DNA of 64,000 nucleotides from Sorex araneus (taxonomy: Eukaryota > Chordata > Mammalia > Eulipotyphla > Soricidae). This document shows positions 51,424 through 64,000 of the stretch, piece after piece. Each line of letters begins with the position of its first letter. Positions within the stretch are counted from its first letter, which is position 1. The position numbers and the translations under genes were made by a program. The stretch is from assembly GCF_027595985.1 (NCBI RefSeq), contig NC_073306.1, positions 100,537,426-100,601,425 of the forward strand. Reading direction: 5' to 3'. The notes under the pieces were generated by a model, which saw only the letters and a program-made list of their open reading frames with translations, was not told the origin of the DNA and did no database searches.

Positions 51424-52085
51424 AAGAATCCCTGAAATTTTAAACGTATATTCTATTCGACCTAGCAACTGCACTTCTGGAATTTTTCTTGAAGGTATGC
51501 TTTGTTCCTGCACAGGTATCAAACATATTCAAGTGTATCTACAGTGATGGTAACTGTGATTACTCAGCTCATGCAAATTTGGAAAAATATATTGAAAAAT
51601 AAGTAATTCTAAGAATGGGGTCAGGGATGAGAAGTGAGAGGAAAATTTAGTTTTTTTCTCTCTAGCTCTTACTACAAATTTATATGAACAAATTTGAGCT
51701 TAGAAGTAGAAGCAAGAGAGATAAGCAACTGCATAGACTTAAATGTGCAGAAATCCAGTTCCTTTGCCAACTCAATACCTTAATTTCTCTAAAATAATAA
51801 GCATAAATTTCAAAAGCATTTATGCTTCAAGTGTCATGAGCCAGTGTTAGCTCCTATTTAGGACGAAGGAAAACAAGCACTCTTCCTTGCCACAAGGTCC
51901 CAAAGAGCTCACTGAGTCTCCTGCCCACTGCTGTCAGCACACTTCTAGGAAATAACACAAAGAAGAATTTTTTAAAAACCTGTATTTCTGGACCCTCCTA
52001 CAATTATTTGAATTGCTTTTCTATTTCGGTAATCTGCATGAATTATTTCCCCTGCTTTACTTTAATACTTTATTTTATTTATTTT

Positions 52086-52240
52086 AGTTTTTTAGGTCAT
52101 ACCCAGTGATGCATAGAGGTCTTGGCTCATGTTTTCAGGAATTACTCCTGGCGGTGCTTGGGAAACCATATAGATGCTGGAAATCGAACCCAGGTTGGCC
52201 GTGTGCAAGTCAAACACCGCTGTGCTATTGCTCCAGCCCC
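52086..52240 (-). mobile_element. SOR SINE close to exon 5
   Basis: Reverse copy, hence in CCDC6 sense, ending about 120 bp downstream of the exon 5 donor. GAATTACTCCTGGCGGTGCT and GTGCTATTGCTCCAGCCCC are typical. Confidence 0.92.
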
Positions 52241-52357
52241 ATATACTATAACACTTTAAAGACATAATCTACACCAGGATGATAGACATGTAGATATAAA
52301 TGTGCTTTTGTGACTAATGTACTAATTCTACTGACAGATCAGCAAACCCGGAAGTTA

Positions 52358-54361
<2,004 letters not shown>

Positions 54362-54493
54362 CTAAAGGAAGAAGAAAATGTTTCACTGAGCAACAGCAGC
54401 CACATCCACTTCAACTCTGTTAATTAGATTTTCTGGTGGAACCAGGAGAACAGTGAGAGAGAACTGGGGAGGAGAAAAAAGGGCAATTTTCTT

Positions 54494-54598
54494 TTTTTTT
54501 TTAATTTTTTTTATTAGATAATCACTGTGACGTACAGTGTGAACTTTTGTGTTTGCACTGCACTCATACAGTGATCGTTTACCCATCCCTCCACTAGT
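54494..54598 (-). mobile_element. 105-bp LINE-1 insertion just upstream of exon 4
   Basis: T run (A tail), TTATTAGATAATCACTGTGA and CATCCCTCCACTAG match the last 90 bp of the LINE-1 3' UTR. Perfect 15-bp duplication AAGGGCAATTTTCTT at 54479-54493 and 54599-54613. In gene sense, 133 bp upstream of the exon 4 acceptor. Confidence 0.95.
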
Positions 54599-54721
54599 AA
54601 GGGCAATTTTCTTAACTGGAGAAAACTGCGGGAGGCGGGGGGGGGAGGAAGTTGGGGAAGGACAATTTTCTGGCACAAACACATGAACTGCACCTAGTTT
54701 TGAGACTTTAATTAAGAAAAT

Positions 54722-54890
54722 TGGGGAGGGGGGGAGGGATGTTGGGTTTACGGGTGGTGGAGAATGGGCACTGGTGAAGGGATGGGTTATTGAACTTTGT
54801 ATGGGGGAAGCATGAGCACAAAAATGTATGGATCTGTAACTGTACCCTCACGATGACTCTCTAATTAAAAATAAACTAATTAAAAAAAAA
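54722..54890 (+). mobile_element. LINE-1 3' end
   Basis: GGGGAGGGATGTTGGGTTTA, GGGCACTGGTGAAGGGATGG, CTGTAACTGTACCCTCACGA and poly(A). AAGAAAAT is present on both sides. Confidence 0.92.
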
Positions 54891-55527
54891 AAAAAGAAAA
54901 TCATGACAGGTTCTTTTTTTTTTTTAATGTTGAAGTTTAATTGTTGCCCGATACATGAATTACTTTGTTTGACTGGGTATTTAATCAAGGCACAAGCAAA
55001 GTTTTCTGTAAGAAGGCTTGGGGTGTAATCAGCTTCCTAGGACCTATTTGAGTTTGCCTATCACCCCATCCATCCCACCTCCCCATAGTGGTCAATAGAC
55101 CAGACCACGGATACCAAAACAACCAGAAAGGTTATGTTACCATTGCTATCAATAACTCCTAAACACCCAGAGACAATTCTCCACACCGGCTAGTGTGTGC
55201 TCAGAAATATTACTGACGATACATAAACATACATGAAAACGATAAACACCCAATTCACAATACTGGTTACCTCTGGGGCTGAGGGAAGAAGAGAATTTTA
55301 TTTGGAGAATGGTATATGTTAGAGAGGGAACCCTAAACTGCATTCTACTTTACCAAAGTGAAGCAAACCTAGAAATTTTCATTTATTCAATACTGAATAA
55401 TATATAATATAGTATTGGCAAAAATACAAACCACTGAACACTAGGGCTCTTTGCAGGAAACTTAAGAGCCAGAAAGGTCTAACCTCATGGAACATATACT
55501 TTGGTGGGTCAAGAGAGTGAATAAAAG

Positions 55528-55690
55528 CCGGAAGAATGGTACAGTAGGTAGAGTACTTGCCTTGCAAGCAGCCAACTCGGGTTCAATCCCCGGTATCCCA
55601 TATGGTCCCCTAAGCACAGCCAGAAGTGACTCCTGAGTGCAGAGCCAGGAGCAACCCGTGCATATTATCAGGTACAAGCCCCCCCAACCA
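55528..55690 (+). mobile_element. SOR SINE
   Basis: GCCGGAAGAATGGTACAGTA head, GGTTCAATCCCCGGTATCCC body, diverged end. Confidence 0.9.
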
Positions 55691-55745
55691 AATAAAACAA
55701 AGAAAAGAGAATGTATAAGTTATACACTTCAGTAGGGGATGATAA

Positions 55746-55806
55746 AGGGAGGGAGGGAGGAAGGGAGGAAGGGAGGAAGGAAGGAAGGAAAGAAGGGAGG
55801 GAGGGT
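55746..55806 (+). repeat. GGGA/GGAA simple repeat
   Basis: Interrupted GGGAGGGA and AAGGAAGG units. Any ORF across it is spurious. Confidence 0.95.
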
Positions 55807-55984
55807 AAGGTAGAAAGTACAATGACAATTTCACAGTGATGGGTAAATGGTTGCGTTGTCTCCTTCACTCTTTGTACTTGTATGTTTTAGGTATTAAATT
55901 TTAAAAACTTTTTTTTAAAAGAGAAATATAATATTACTGCTCCTATGTTGTCTCTATAACCAGCAGTCATTTAAGTTTTTGGTT

Positions 55985-56236
55985 GCTATTTTAGGGACCT
56001 CTCAATCAGTGCTCGTTGGACCCAGTAGTCACTCGCTGCGATCCTCAGCCAACTCGCAGCCCAGCGGGTTCAGTGTTCGGGCCCAATGGAGTGGAGCTGC
56101 CTGAACCAGTGGTGCTGAGGAAAACCAGCCCTACACCCCATGGTGCTTGAGGGACTGTGCTTGCTGGGGTTCAAACTTGGGTCAAAAAACATGGCAGACA
56201 ATGCACAGCTGACCACTGTGCTATCTTCCCCACTCC
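55985..56236 (-). mobile_element. Old SOR-related SINE with a longer middle
   Basis: Head complement ACCACTGTGCTATCTTCCCC at the high end, GGTGCTTGAGGGACTGTGC in the body and a low-side segment with GACCCAGTAGTCACTCG not seen in standard copies. Confidence 0.55.
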
Positions 56237-56983
56237 ACAACTGAGTTTATAAACAAACTTTGATCACACAGCTGCAAACTTATCAAAGTAGCAAGTTTCA
56301 CATTTGCTTAGTCAAAGAAGTAAGCCCATCACTGATCAAAGATAGCCATATAGGAGGCAAGGAGAAATTAATACATGCTTAAAATGTGGCTCTTTTAAGA
56401 TGACCAACACATCAAATACCAGAAAACACCACAAATACAATTTTATTTTTACACCAAAAATGTTCCCCTTTCTCAAATTATGTTCAGAATGGGCTTAGTC
56501 TTAGGCCACATAAAACTTAAGACAGAAAAGAACAGCCAGCATTCCAATTCCAAGGAGGCCCCAAGAGAGCCCAAAGGACAGAGAGATTTCTCTATTGTGA
56601 CAGGAAGAGTAGGCGAAAGGCAGCTCCCTGACAGCCAGCAGTGACTCATGTCACATCTGCTGTCTGGCTTCGAGTAAGTTGTCTGGGAACCTAAACAGCC
56701 AGGACCTGGGAGGAAATAATGTGACGAGCAAGTAACGATCAGACCTGAGTTTTGTGGGAAGAGAGTACAAAGTCTTGGAGTATATATGTGGAACATGTTT
56801 TCCTATGACAACATGATCTCTAGGTTTTTCTTTTCTCTTTGTAACATCACCAAGATAGTCACAGAAATGAACGGCTGTCTGAGTAAAACACACCCCATAG
56901 CTCTAAGTACGTTTGTAGCCACTATGTTAGCAGAGATTCTTATGATTGTGCTTTTTTCTCAAAACAAAACAAAAATAGGTATT

Positions 56984-57123
56984 TGGGGGCCAGAGTGATA
57001 GTACAGGGGCTAAGGTGCTTGCCGTGCATAAGGCTGACCCAAACTCAATCCCCTAAATCATGTATGGTCTCCTGAGCACCACCATGAGTGAGCCCTGGGC
57101 ACTACCAGATATGCCCCCAAAAT
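56984..57123 (+). mobile_element. SOR-type SINE, older
   Basis: GGGGGCCAGAGTGATAGTAC head, GGTCTCCTGAGCACCACCAT body and ATGCCCCCAAAATG end. Confidence 0.85.
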
Positions 57124-57463
57124 GAAATAAACAAAACCTCAGGCACTTAAAGGTATTTGGCTCAAGATTTGTGAGCATAAAGTATATGATCAAATACTGG
57201 GCCAAACACCTGGGCCCAACCTCAACTCCATCAGTCATAAAAACAGAAAACGCTGGGGGTCCAGAGTTAGGAGCTTACCTATGAAAATAATAAGCATTTG
57301 ACTTGATTATATTGTTAAAAGGTTTATTTTCCTTATTTACATATAGTCATTTGGCAATCACAAACTGGCTCTTACTGATTTATTTTCTGATGATTCTATT
57401 TGCCATTTCTTAAAAGTTGTGTTGGTTCAAGCAATACAAAGTCAGTTTGCTATGTGCTGAAGG

Positions 57464-57610
57464 GGGCTGGTCAGGGAGCAGAGAAAATGGGACTTTGGTG
57501 GATGGAAGATCATACTGGTGGTGATGGAACAATTAAATGCCTGAAATGACTCTATACTGAACCACTTTAAATCAGGGTGTTTTTAATAAAAATGAATGTT
57601 AAAAAAAATA
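57464..57610 (+). mobile_element. Diverged LINE-1-like 3' end
   Basis: GGGACTTTGGTGGATGGAAG, ACTGGTGGTGATGGAACAAT, CTGAAATGACTCTATACTGA and an A-rich tail follow the LINE-1 3' UTR rhythm. Older subfamily. Confidence 0.6.
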
Positions 57611-57614
57611 AAAA

Positions 57615-57797
57615 GAAAATGCTGAAGAATCCAGAGAAAGAGTACAGGAGTTTAAGACCTCGCCTTGCATACAATCAGCCCCATATATGTTTGATCGACA
57701 ACCTAAGTCCCCTCAGCACTGTCAGGAGAGAACCCTAAGAGAACAAGAGAAAGTCTTGAGCATAGCTGGTGTGGCCCGAGCTATACCCCTCACTCTG
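57615..57797 (+). mobile_element. SOR-type SINE, old
   Basis: GAATCCAGAGAAAGAGTACA head, CCTCAGCACTGTCAGGAGAG and GCTGGTGTGGCCCGAGC. Confidence 0.65.
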
Positions 57798-58021
57798 CAA
57801 AAAGAAAAGAAAAAGCTAGGAAAACTGATTAGCACAACTTTGCTGCTTGAAAATAGGGAGTAAGCATGTCTAGCTCTGAATCTGTATAGAACAGTATAAA
57901 CACGTGACACTTAGCAACTGCTGGGTCCTTGTACACTGCGATACTCACTGTCTCTGGACAATAGCTCTCCTTCTGGCCTGGGCCTCTCAGACAGAAAATC
58001 CAGAAGATTTACATTCTTGTC

Positions 58022-58384
58022 GCCAGCACTGCGTAATCCCATCAACAGCCAATATCCAGAGACTATAAAACTAAGCTCCTGGAAGCACGAGGCCGAAAAG
58101 CATCTTATAGTCTAGTTTTCCCTTTTGGAGAGCCTAGCAAGTTATGCAGAGTTTTCCTGTCCACACGGGAGAGCTTGGCAAGCTCCCCGTGGCATATTCT
58201 TATGCCAAATACAGTAAAAATGGGTCTCATTCTCCTGACCCTGAAAGAGCCTCTAACGCGGCACCGTTGGGAAGGACAAGTAAAGAGAGGCTGCTAAAAT
58301 CTCAGGGATAGGACGAACGGAGACTTTACTGGGCCCGCTCAAGCAAATCGATGATCAACGGGATGATGGTGATAGTGATAGTGA
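58022..58384 (+). mobile_element. Composite SOR-related element, 363 bp
   Basis: Bounded by perfect 13-bp duplications TTACATTCTTGTC (58009-58021 and 58385-58397), so it moved as one unit. It lacks the tRNA head. Its 5' part (ATCCCATCAACAGCCAAT to AAGCTCCTGGAAGC) is shared with 63070-63160. Its 3' part shares the long-SOR end (CTCAAGCAAATCGATGATCA, ACGGGATGATGG) and finishes in GATAGT repeats. Confidence 0.85.
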
Positions 58385-59709
58385 TTACATTCTTGTCTGT
58401 TTTGTTCTACCTGCATCCTTTGCTTCTAGAACTATGTCGGGCATGTTACCAATATGAAAAGGAAGACAACTGGCTCCAGACACTTATATCAGGGCTTCCT
58501 AAACTTTTTCCACCATGGAAAGAGAACTTTTTAAGCAAACACAGGTGTACCTGTATATAAGATAGTTGATCACGTCAATCATTTACTGGTCAGCAATCAT
58601 GAAAGACATTTAATACACGCTACCAAAACTTTGTGCGAGTTCCACATTGTTACATCAGCATTTCTCCCTCAACTTTTTTCCAGCTGAGGTCTCCTTCCAA
58701 CCTTGTTTTCTTCCTGTGGTTCCCCCTGACAATTTTCACCTGTGGCCCTTTGAGTATCTTCGGGGTCCGTAGTTGAGAAATGCTGAGTTATACAACTTTG
58801 TATAGGGTCACGAACCATAGTTTACGAAGCCAAGATTTGTTCTAAGCTATACATCATCAAATGAGGCACTTGGTTTGCAGTTTCATCTCTGCCAAAATTA
58901 TTAGACCACTTAATCAGGAATTCTCTGATTAGCACCACTGAGTAATCTGCCCTACAGACCCCTGTCATCCCCATGGGAAAGTGACCTGGTAAAACCCATC
59001 CACATTTTCCTAGTAACTTCCTTATTCCTGCTATATATTTTTTGTCATTTTGTATAGCTCCTTTCTATGTGCTAAATGTAAGGCAATAAGATGTTTAAAA
59101 TGTATTCAGATGAATTTTGCTTTTTTAAATAGAGCGATCAATAAATGTAAGAGATGGAAGACTTATTCAAAAGCATATGACCTAACATCACAGTCAACTG
59201 AAAATAAAATGTCAAAATCAGTTTTGCACGTGGAATGTGACTTTAAAGAAGAGTTCACGGGCAGAAAGGGAGAAGGGGGAGTGAGAAGTCATGAGACTCC
59301 TGTGCACTAAATGAGAGCAGGCGGGCACAGGGGCTCCTCTGAGAGCAACAATAGCTCCTGCCTACAGAGTAAAGGAGACATTCCTGAAAACCTTTTAGAA
59401 TTCCTGTTAAACTCTGAAGTCTCTATGTTAACACATTTGGGCCAGGCTTTTTAGGTTCACAGTTTCCCCCCCTAAACTGAGCTTATACTGATGTACAAGA
59501 GTACAAATGTTTGTACATTTTAGGGGTACAATGTCACCACCCCACACCCAGTGCTAAAGTGCCGATATATGCCCTCCCTTGCTTCCTGAGCCCCGTGACC
59601 CCTTTCAGCTCACTCCTCCACTTCAGTAACCTTCATTCTGCGGACTAAGTCTAAGATACTGCTTTCACTGGATACTATTAATCCCCTATGTAAAAAACTA
59701 AAGCACGCC

Positions 59710-60862
59710 GAGGGGTGTGTGCACTTGCGGGCTCTCCGATCCACTCTGTCTCACCGCCCACATTCAGTGCCCTGGAACCGCTGTGTGTGCTGTCAATCAA
59801 GGGCAGGCAATGGAAGGAAGAAGGCCAAACTGGTTGCTCGATCAGTTTATTTCATTCTCTCTCTCTGCTTCTCTCCTGGCTCTCGATCTCTCTCAGGGTC
59901 TGTGGATCTGGCCCCCCAACCCACTCTTACAGTCTAGTTAAATCCCCCCAGCATGATGGGGTTGGGGCATACACATAGGTGTGGTCACAATCAATAGGGG
60001 TAAGGTTCCTTTCCCTCAGGGAATGCTTCTCCTAGGACTGATTCTCTTTCAGCAGGACGATCTACCCAAGGGCGGAGTCCCATGAGTGTGTTTCTCTTCT
60101 CCTCATCCAGCAAACATACAAGCATTTATAATATTAATCATTTTGTATGGACACAATAAGAAATGCATTAAAGCTTATAGAATTGCTCTCCTGGGGTCAT
60201 TTCGATCTCAGACTACAGTGCTCAGGCCAGATCAGTCTTTCCTATCCCTAGCAGGGTCCTAGTCTCATCATTACTTTTGGATCATGACAGCATTTCTCTA
60301 TGATCAAGCTCTTAACTTATAGTTAAGAATTAAGCACTTTGGCCAGGCCCATTCGATGTCAGGGTAGCACATAACTCACCGCTTGCCCTGGATCTGTCCT
60401 GTCCCTCGTCAGGACCCTGCTTTTGGGGTGCTAGGAACTGAGGGCAACTGAGGCTTAAGTGGAGAAAGCAGATGCCCGGGAATGAATAATATTCGAAGCC
60501 AATTAAGTCCCAAGTTACAAAAGCATAATATTATCTTCTTGTGTCCATACAAAAAGGACATTGCTTTAAAGTAAATTATTCAAAAGGCATAAGGAAAGGA
60601 GAAAGGCAATATTAACTTATAATATAAATTCAGTATCCTAGGAAGGTCTGACCTTAAAAATTAGTGGAGTCAGATTAGGGGGAGAAGCTGATTAACTCTT
60701 TTTGGGGAAGAGAGCATAGAGAAGTGATTACAGCTAAATAAAGGGATGGGAGAGATTCGGGAACACCTTGATGGGTGAGACTGGGGTAAGCCTAAACTCC
60801 TGGAAAAACTGGGACAAGCTACTCGTGACAAGGGGGGAGAGGACAAAGTAATGTCATCCTAC
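59710..60862 (-). mobile_element. LTR-like block (candidate solitary ERV LTR)
   Basis: On the minus strand this stretch has LTR-like organisation: long upstream A/T-rich sequence, GGGACTCCGCCCTTGGG, TGCCCCAACCCC, an AATAAA at about 59844 with a G/T-rich stretch after it, and an end GCAAGTGCACACA near 59719. I see no coding region, primer-binding site or second LTR. Boundaries are estimates and no duplication was confirmed. A non-LTR repeat or unique DNA is possible. Confidence 0.4.
60141..60554. repeat. 16-bp perfect inverted repeat in the LTR-like block
   Basis: TTTTGTATGGACACAA at 60141-60156 and its exact complement at 60539-60554, each in an AT-rich context with similar neighbours (AAGCAT...AATATTA, ATTAAAG/TTTAAAG). 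Confidence 0.85.
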
Positions 60863-60876
60863 ATCCTACACCCTAC

Positions 60877-60962
60877 TTTTATATATATATATATATACAT
60901 ATATATATACTACACCCCTACTTTATATAATGTATATATATACACACACATATATATAAAAG
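60877..60962 (+). repeat. TA-rich microsatellite
   Basis: TA runs with TACA and CACACA interruptions, and CTACACCC-CTACTTTA-like flanks repeated on both sides of the first run. Confidence 0.9.
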
Positions 60963-62266
60963 CCATATTTTAAAATAAAATTCCGAGGTATTTACCTTTA
61001 AAGGACCTGTTCACATATTTAACTAAAGTTTAACAGTGGCCCCAGACTTAGCTTAGAGAGTGGGACCTAGAAGATAGCTCATAGGCAAGAAAAATTTCAA
61101 TGTCAGGCATCATTTTATAGTAGAGATTCCTAGAAGAAAAAGCCAGGCCTGATTGCTTTCATAGAAGTCATACATAATGTTCATGAATAACTGAAAAGCA
61201 AAATTATGACAAATTTCCTTCCCCATATGAAATGTGCTAGGCATATGGCTTTGAGTTGGAATTCACACACTCTAAGTCTCCATGAGAAGAGGGCTTGGAT
61301 GAACTCTGAGGTCCTTTCCAGATCGGCCCAGTTTCTCCCTCCCTGCCAAGCTCAAGATGCAGCTGTCTTCAGGCTGATTAGTTCCGTCTTGGAGTTTTAG
61401 AGCTAGAAACAGCAAGAGAAATTATCTACAGCTATCCTTTTCAAGCTGAGGGAAATGGCTGGGACACAATGTGACGCAGGCAAAGTGAAAACCCCAGGAA
61501 GGGAAAGGTTATCCGTCACTATGGCAGCCTGAATGGCTGGATATGGTTCAGCTAGCATGCACAGATTGTGAGGAAAGCAGGATTTGGGGTAAAGCAGGCT
61601 TTGGTGCATGGACCTATCTCCTCTGCTAAGAATACTAAGGAGAAGCAGAGCGGGAGAACAGCTCATAGAATGAAGGACAGAGCGGTGAGCATGAACATGC
61701 AGAAATAGACGAGACAGCAGGCACATCGGAAGTGATATGTACATGAATCTCAGCTGCTTTTTGGCACCTATTGGTAGGGCTACCAGCTATCAATTCATCA
61801 CCCACTCTAGCAAACTAATGCTTCCTGGGGCTAAAAACATAGCTTGCTAAACTATTTTTCTTTACTAATTCCATCCAGCAGGCGATGCAGGTGCCTCCAC
61901 CGAGCTCAGCAGCAGAGTTGCAGGTATTTCATGCCATAGGCTGGCAGTACTGCAAGAGTTCATATTTTATTTTTAGCCTGTCTCCTCTTGCCTTTTGTTT
62001 GAAAAAACAGGCATTCTCATGGACACTGCAGAAAATACAAAAGAAAAAATGATGAACAATAATTCTTAACTTACTTCCCTTTGAGTTTGTTGACAGAGCT
62101 GATCTTCTACCTCCCACCCCCTTTTCACACAACTTATATATTTAGAGCTAAAGTGTATATCCTCATTCTGTCACTAAAGAAAGTAAATTTTCAGAACTTG
62201 GGTGGTCCAGATGTGACCAGTTCTCAAATCTGACATGTAAGTTTCCAGAGATGAATCAGTTCAGTG

Positions 62267-62435
62267 AGGCTGGAGCGATGGCACAGCAGGTAGGGCATTT
62301 GCCTTGCACGCAGCCGACCCCCTGGGTTCGATTCCCTGCATCCCATATGGTCCCCAAACACTGCCAAGAGTAATTCCTGAGTGCATGAGCCAGGAGTAAC
62401 CCCTGTGCATTGACGGTATGACCCAAAAAGAAAAT
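62267..62435 (+). mobile_element. SOR SINE (TGCATGAGCC subtype)
   Basis: GAGGCTGGAGCGATGGCACA head, GGTTCGATTCC B box and GTGCATGAGCCAGGAGTAAC body with a 4-bp insertion relative to most copies. Low divergence. Confidence 0.95.
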
Positions 62436-62586
62436 CAGCCAAATGACAGTTTTCCTGTTTTTCCCATGCCAATCTCCACTGGTCATATTCTCCCTACCTC
62501 TGTCCTAATAATATCCGAGCATTTCCCGCCTCAGTTTTATTGGAGATATAACTGACCAATAAAACTGTAAGACACATTAATTGTGT

Positions 62587-62764
62587 GGGGCTGGAGTGAT
62601 AGCACAGTGGGTAGGGCGTTTGCCTTGCACGCGGCCGACCTGGGTTCAAATCCCAGCATCCCATATGGTCCCCTGAGCACCGCCAGGGGTGATTCCTGAG
62701 TGCATGAGCCAGGAGTGACCCCTGTGCATTGCTGGGTGTGACCCAAAAAGCAAAAAAAAAAAAA
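62587..62764 (+). mobile_element. SOR SINE (TGCATGAGCC subtype)
   Basis: Near-consensus copy with GTGCATGAGCCAGGAGTGAC and poly(A). AATTGTG lies at both ends as a short duplication. Confidence 0.96.
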
Positions 62765-62819
62765 ATTGTGCATCACAACGATTTGACACACAAATACCTG
62801 AAAAGTGACAGAACAACCA

Positions 62820-63420
62820 CACCAGGCTGTCTTCATCAGAGCACTTTGGAGGGGGGTGGTCTGAATCTCCCTCCCCACCCCAAGCAGAGCCCCAGTGGCC
62901 AAAAACCTCCAGAACCCAACCACAGCTATGCTCAAGGCTGCTCTCCACCAGCTCCAACTAGCCTCACCTACAGGGGAACCTGCAGAAAAACCCAAGTATG
63001 CTGAACCTGTGACTGAGATCTCCAAGCTTGCTCGGAAAGGGACTGGGCCTCCTTCACCCAGCTCCCCAGTTTTCCAGTAGCTTGGCAGCTACATCCCCAG
63101 TGCCATATAATCTCATCAATGGCCAAGACTCAGAAACTATGAAATAAAGCTCCTGGAAGAGAGCAACACTGAATATCCTGGAGCGTCCTCTTACACTCTA
63201 GCTCACTGATGCACCAAAAGTAGAACACATTTGTTTGGTTTTAATTTACATGCTTAATCTCATATATAAGGGCTTAGGTGCTCCAGGGTGAAATACAATA
63301 ATCTTAACACACCTTCTTCTAATGGTGGTGGGAAGGTGCATGGTGGTGAAATTGGTGTTTGAATGTTATTTGTAATGAACTATTGTGAACAACTTTATAA
63401 AAATAAAAAAATAAAATAAA
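62820..63420 (+). repeat. Unnamed composite dispersed repeat
   Basis: CCTCCAGAACCCAACC (about 62907), the module CATATAATCTCATCAATGGC to AAGCTCCTGGAAGA (63105-63160) shared with 58040-58110, and an end AATGGTGGTGGGAAGGTG plus A/T-rich tail (63322-63420) shared with 19580-19690. Family not recognised. Confidence 0.5.
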
Positions 63421-64000
63421 ATCTGAAAAGTTTCCTCCTTTTTGGTTCATGAGCATGTAACCATTCCATCCATCTACCCTCTCTTAAACATTGGATACGA
63501 CATCTATTCTCATAGCTGGAAGTTCATTCTCCTATGATCATTTTTAAGTCAGTGTTCTTCCAACAGACACTCATTCATCCACTACCAAAGATCAAACTCA
63601 GACTAAACCGAAGCATTTCTGACTGCACATCTGGTGAGCTCCCAGCACCAGATACAGCTGGTTCATAGAATCTTCGCTTGAAAGATTGCTTTGCAATTAA
63701 GTCAAGAGACTGCCAAATTCTTCACTCCTTTGCAATAGGCTCAGCTTCTCTTTGCAGGTTAAAGTCAGGCCAAAATTTCTTATTATGTTCCCAACATAAA
63801 ACTTCTTCAATGCACAAATATTGAACAGTAAAACACAATCGGCTCCACTGAATTCACTGCCATGCTGGCTGTGTCTTCTTAGCAGGTAGACAATACCACT
63901 CCACCAAACAGAAAACATAAATAAATAAATAAATATAAAAAAATAAAACCAAGACCAAAATCCTGTAGAGAGCAGCTGAGAGATGGCTTTCAGACTATAT

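Larger units (their letters stand above)
54362..64000 (-). other. CCDC6 intron 3 (partial, at least 9.6 kb)
   Basis: This lies upstream of exon 4 in gene sense. I looked for the coding signature expected of exon 3 (a segment like KKIKKLENDTISK on the minus strand) and found none, so exon 3 should be beyond 64000. Contents are LINE-1 ends, SOR copies, a composite SINE, an LTR-like block and an AT microsatellite. Confidence 0.8.

Noticed and set aside
54362..64000. CCDC6 exon 3
   Set aside because: I looked on the minus strand for the expected Lys/Glu-rich coiled-coil coding segment and found none, so the exon is probably outside the window.

Overview
This is nuclear DNA from a mammal, most likely a shrew (Soricidae, Sorex-like). 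The lineage call rests on repeats. More than 40 copies of one tRNA-derived SINE fit my recollection of the shrew SOR family, and its LINE-1 partner is present as one full-length copy and about a dozen 3' fragments. Mammal-wide relics (MIR, an MLT1-like LTR) also occur. Nothing looks bacterial or viral in origin, apart from LTR-type retroelement remnants.

The one host gene I can support is the 3' half of CCDC6 (coiled-coil domain containing 6), on the minus strand. Six exons join without a frame break: 54361-54258, 52523-52363, 47544-47388, 45620-45520, 36964-36840 and 35397-35206. Every boundary has AG/GT splice dinucleotides and matching phases. Together they encode the last 279 residues: the C-terminal part of the coiled coil, a Ser/Pro-rich linker and a proline-rich tail. 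A repeat-free 3' UTR of about 4 kb follows, down to an AATAAA signal at 31158-31153. Exons are numbered 4 to 9 from recollection of the human gene. Exons 1 to 3 should lie beyond 64000, and I found no match to exon 3 between 54362 and 64000.

Layout. Bases 1-2280 are single-copy-looking sequence. Bases 2280-9150 are a stack of retroelements: LINE-1 3' fragments, two SOR copies and a full-length minus-strand LINE-1 (3451-9130), all at one recurring target. Bases 9150-31130 are intergenic sequence downstream of CCDC6, with SOR copies, MIR relics, an MLT1-like LTR and a long CTTT microsatellite. Bases 31130-35205 are the CCDC6 3' UTR. Bases 35206-54361 hold exons 9 to 4 and introns 8 to 4, whose repeats are mostly SOR and LINE-1. 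Bases 54362-64000 are part of intron 3, with more LINE-1 and SOR copies, a composite repeat with a perfect target duplication, and an LTR-like block.

The elements appear to depend on each other. LINE-1 ORF2 encodes the endonuclease and reverse transcriptase that presumably also moved the A-tailed SOR copies, and both leave 10-16 bp target duplications. The most interesting material is the repeated use of single target sites (3088-9146 and 21434-21826), a LINE-1 disabled mainly by three nonsense codons, and SOR-related composite elements that end in ACAGTG-type repeats instead of poly(A). I see no new protein-coding system.
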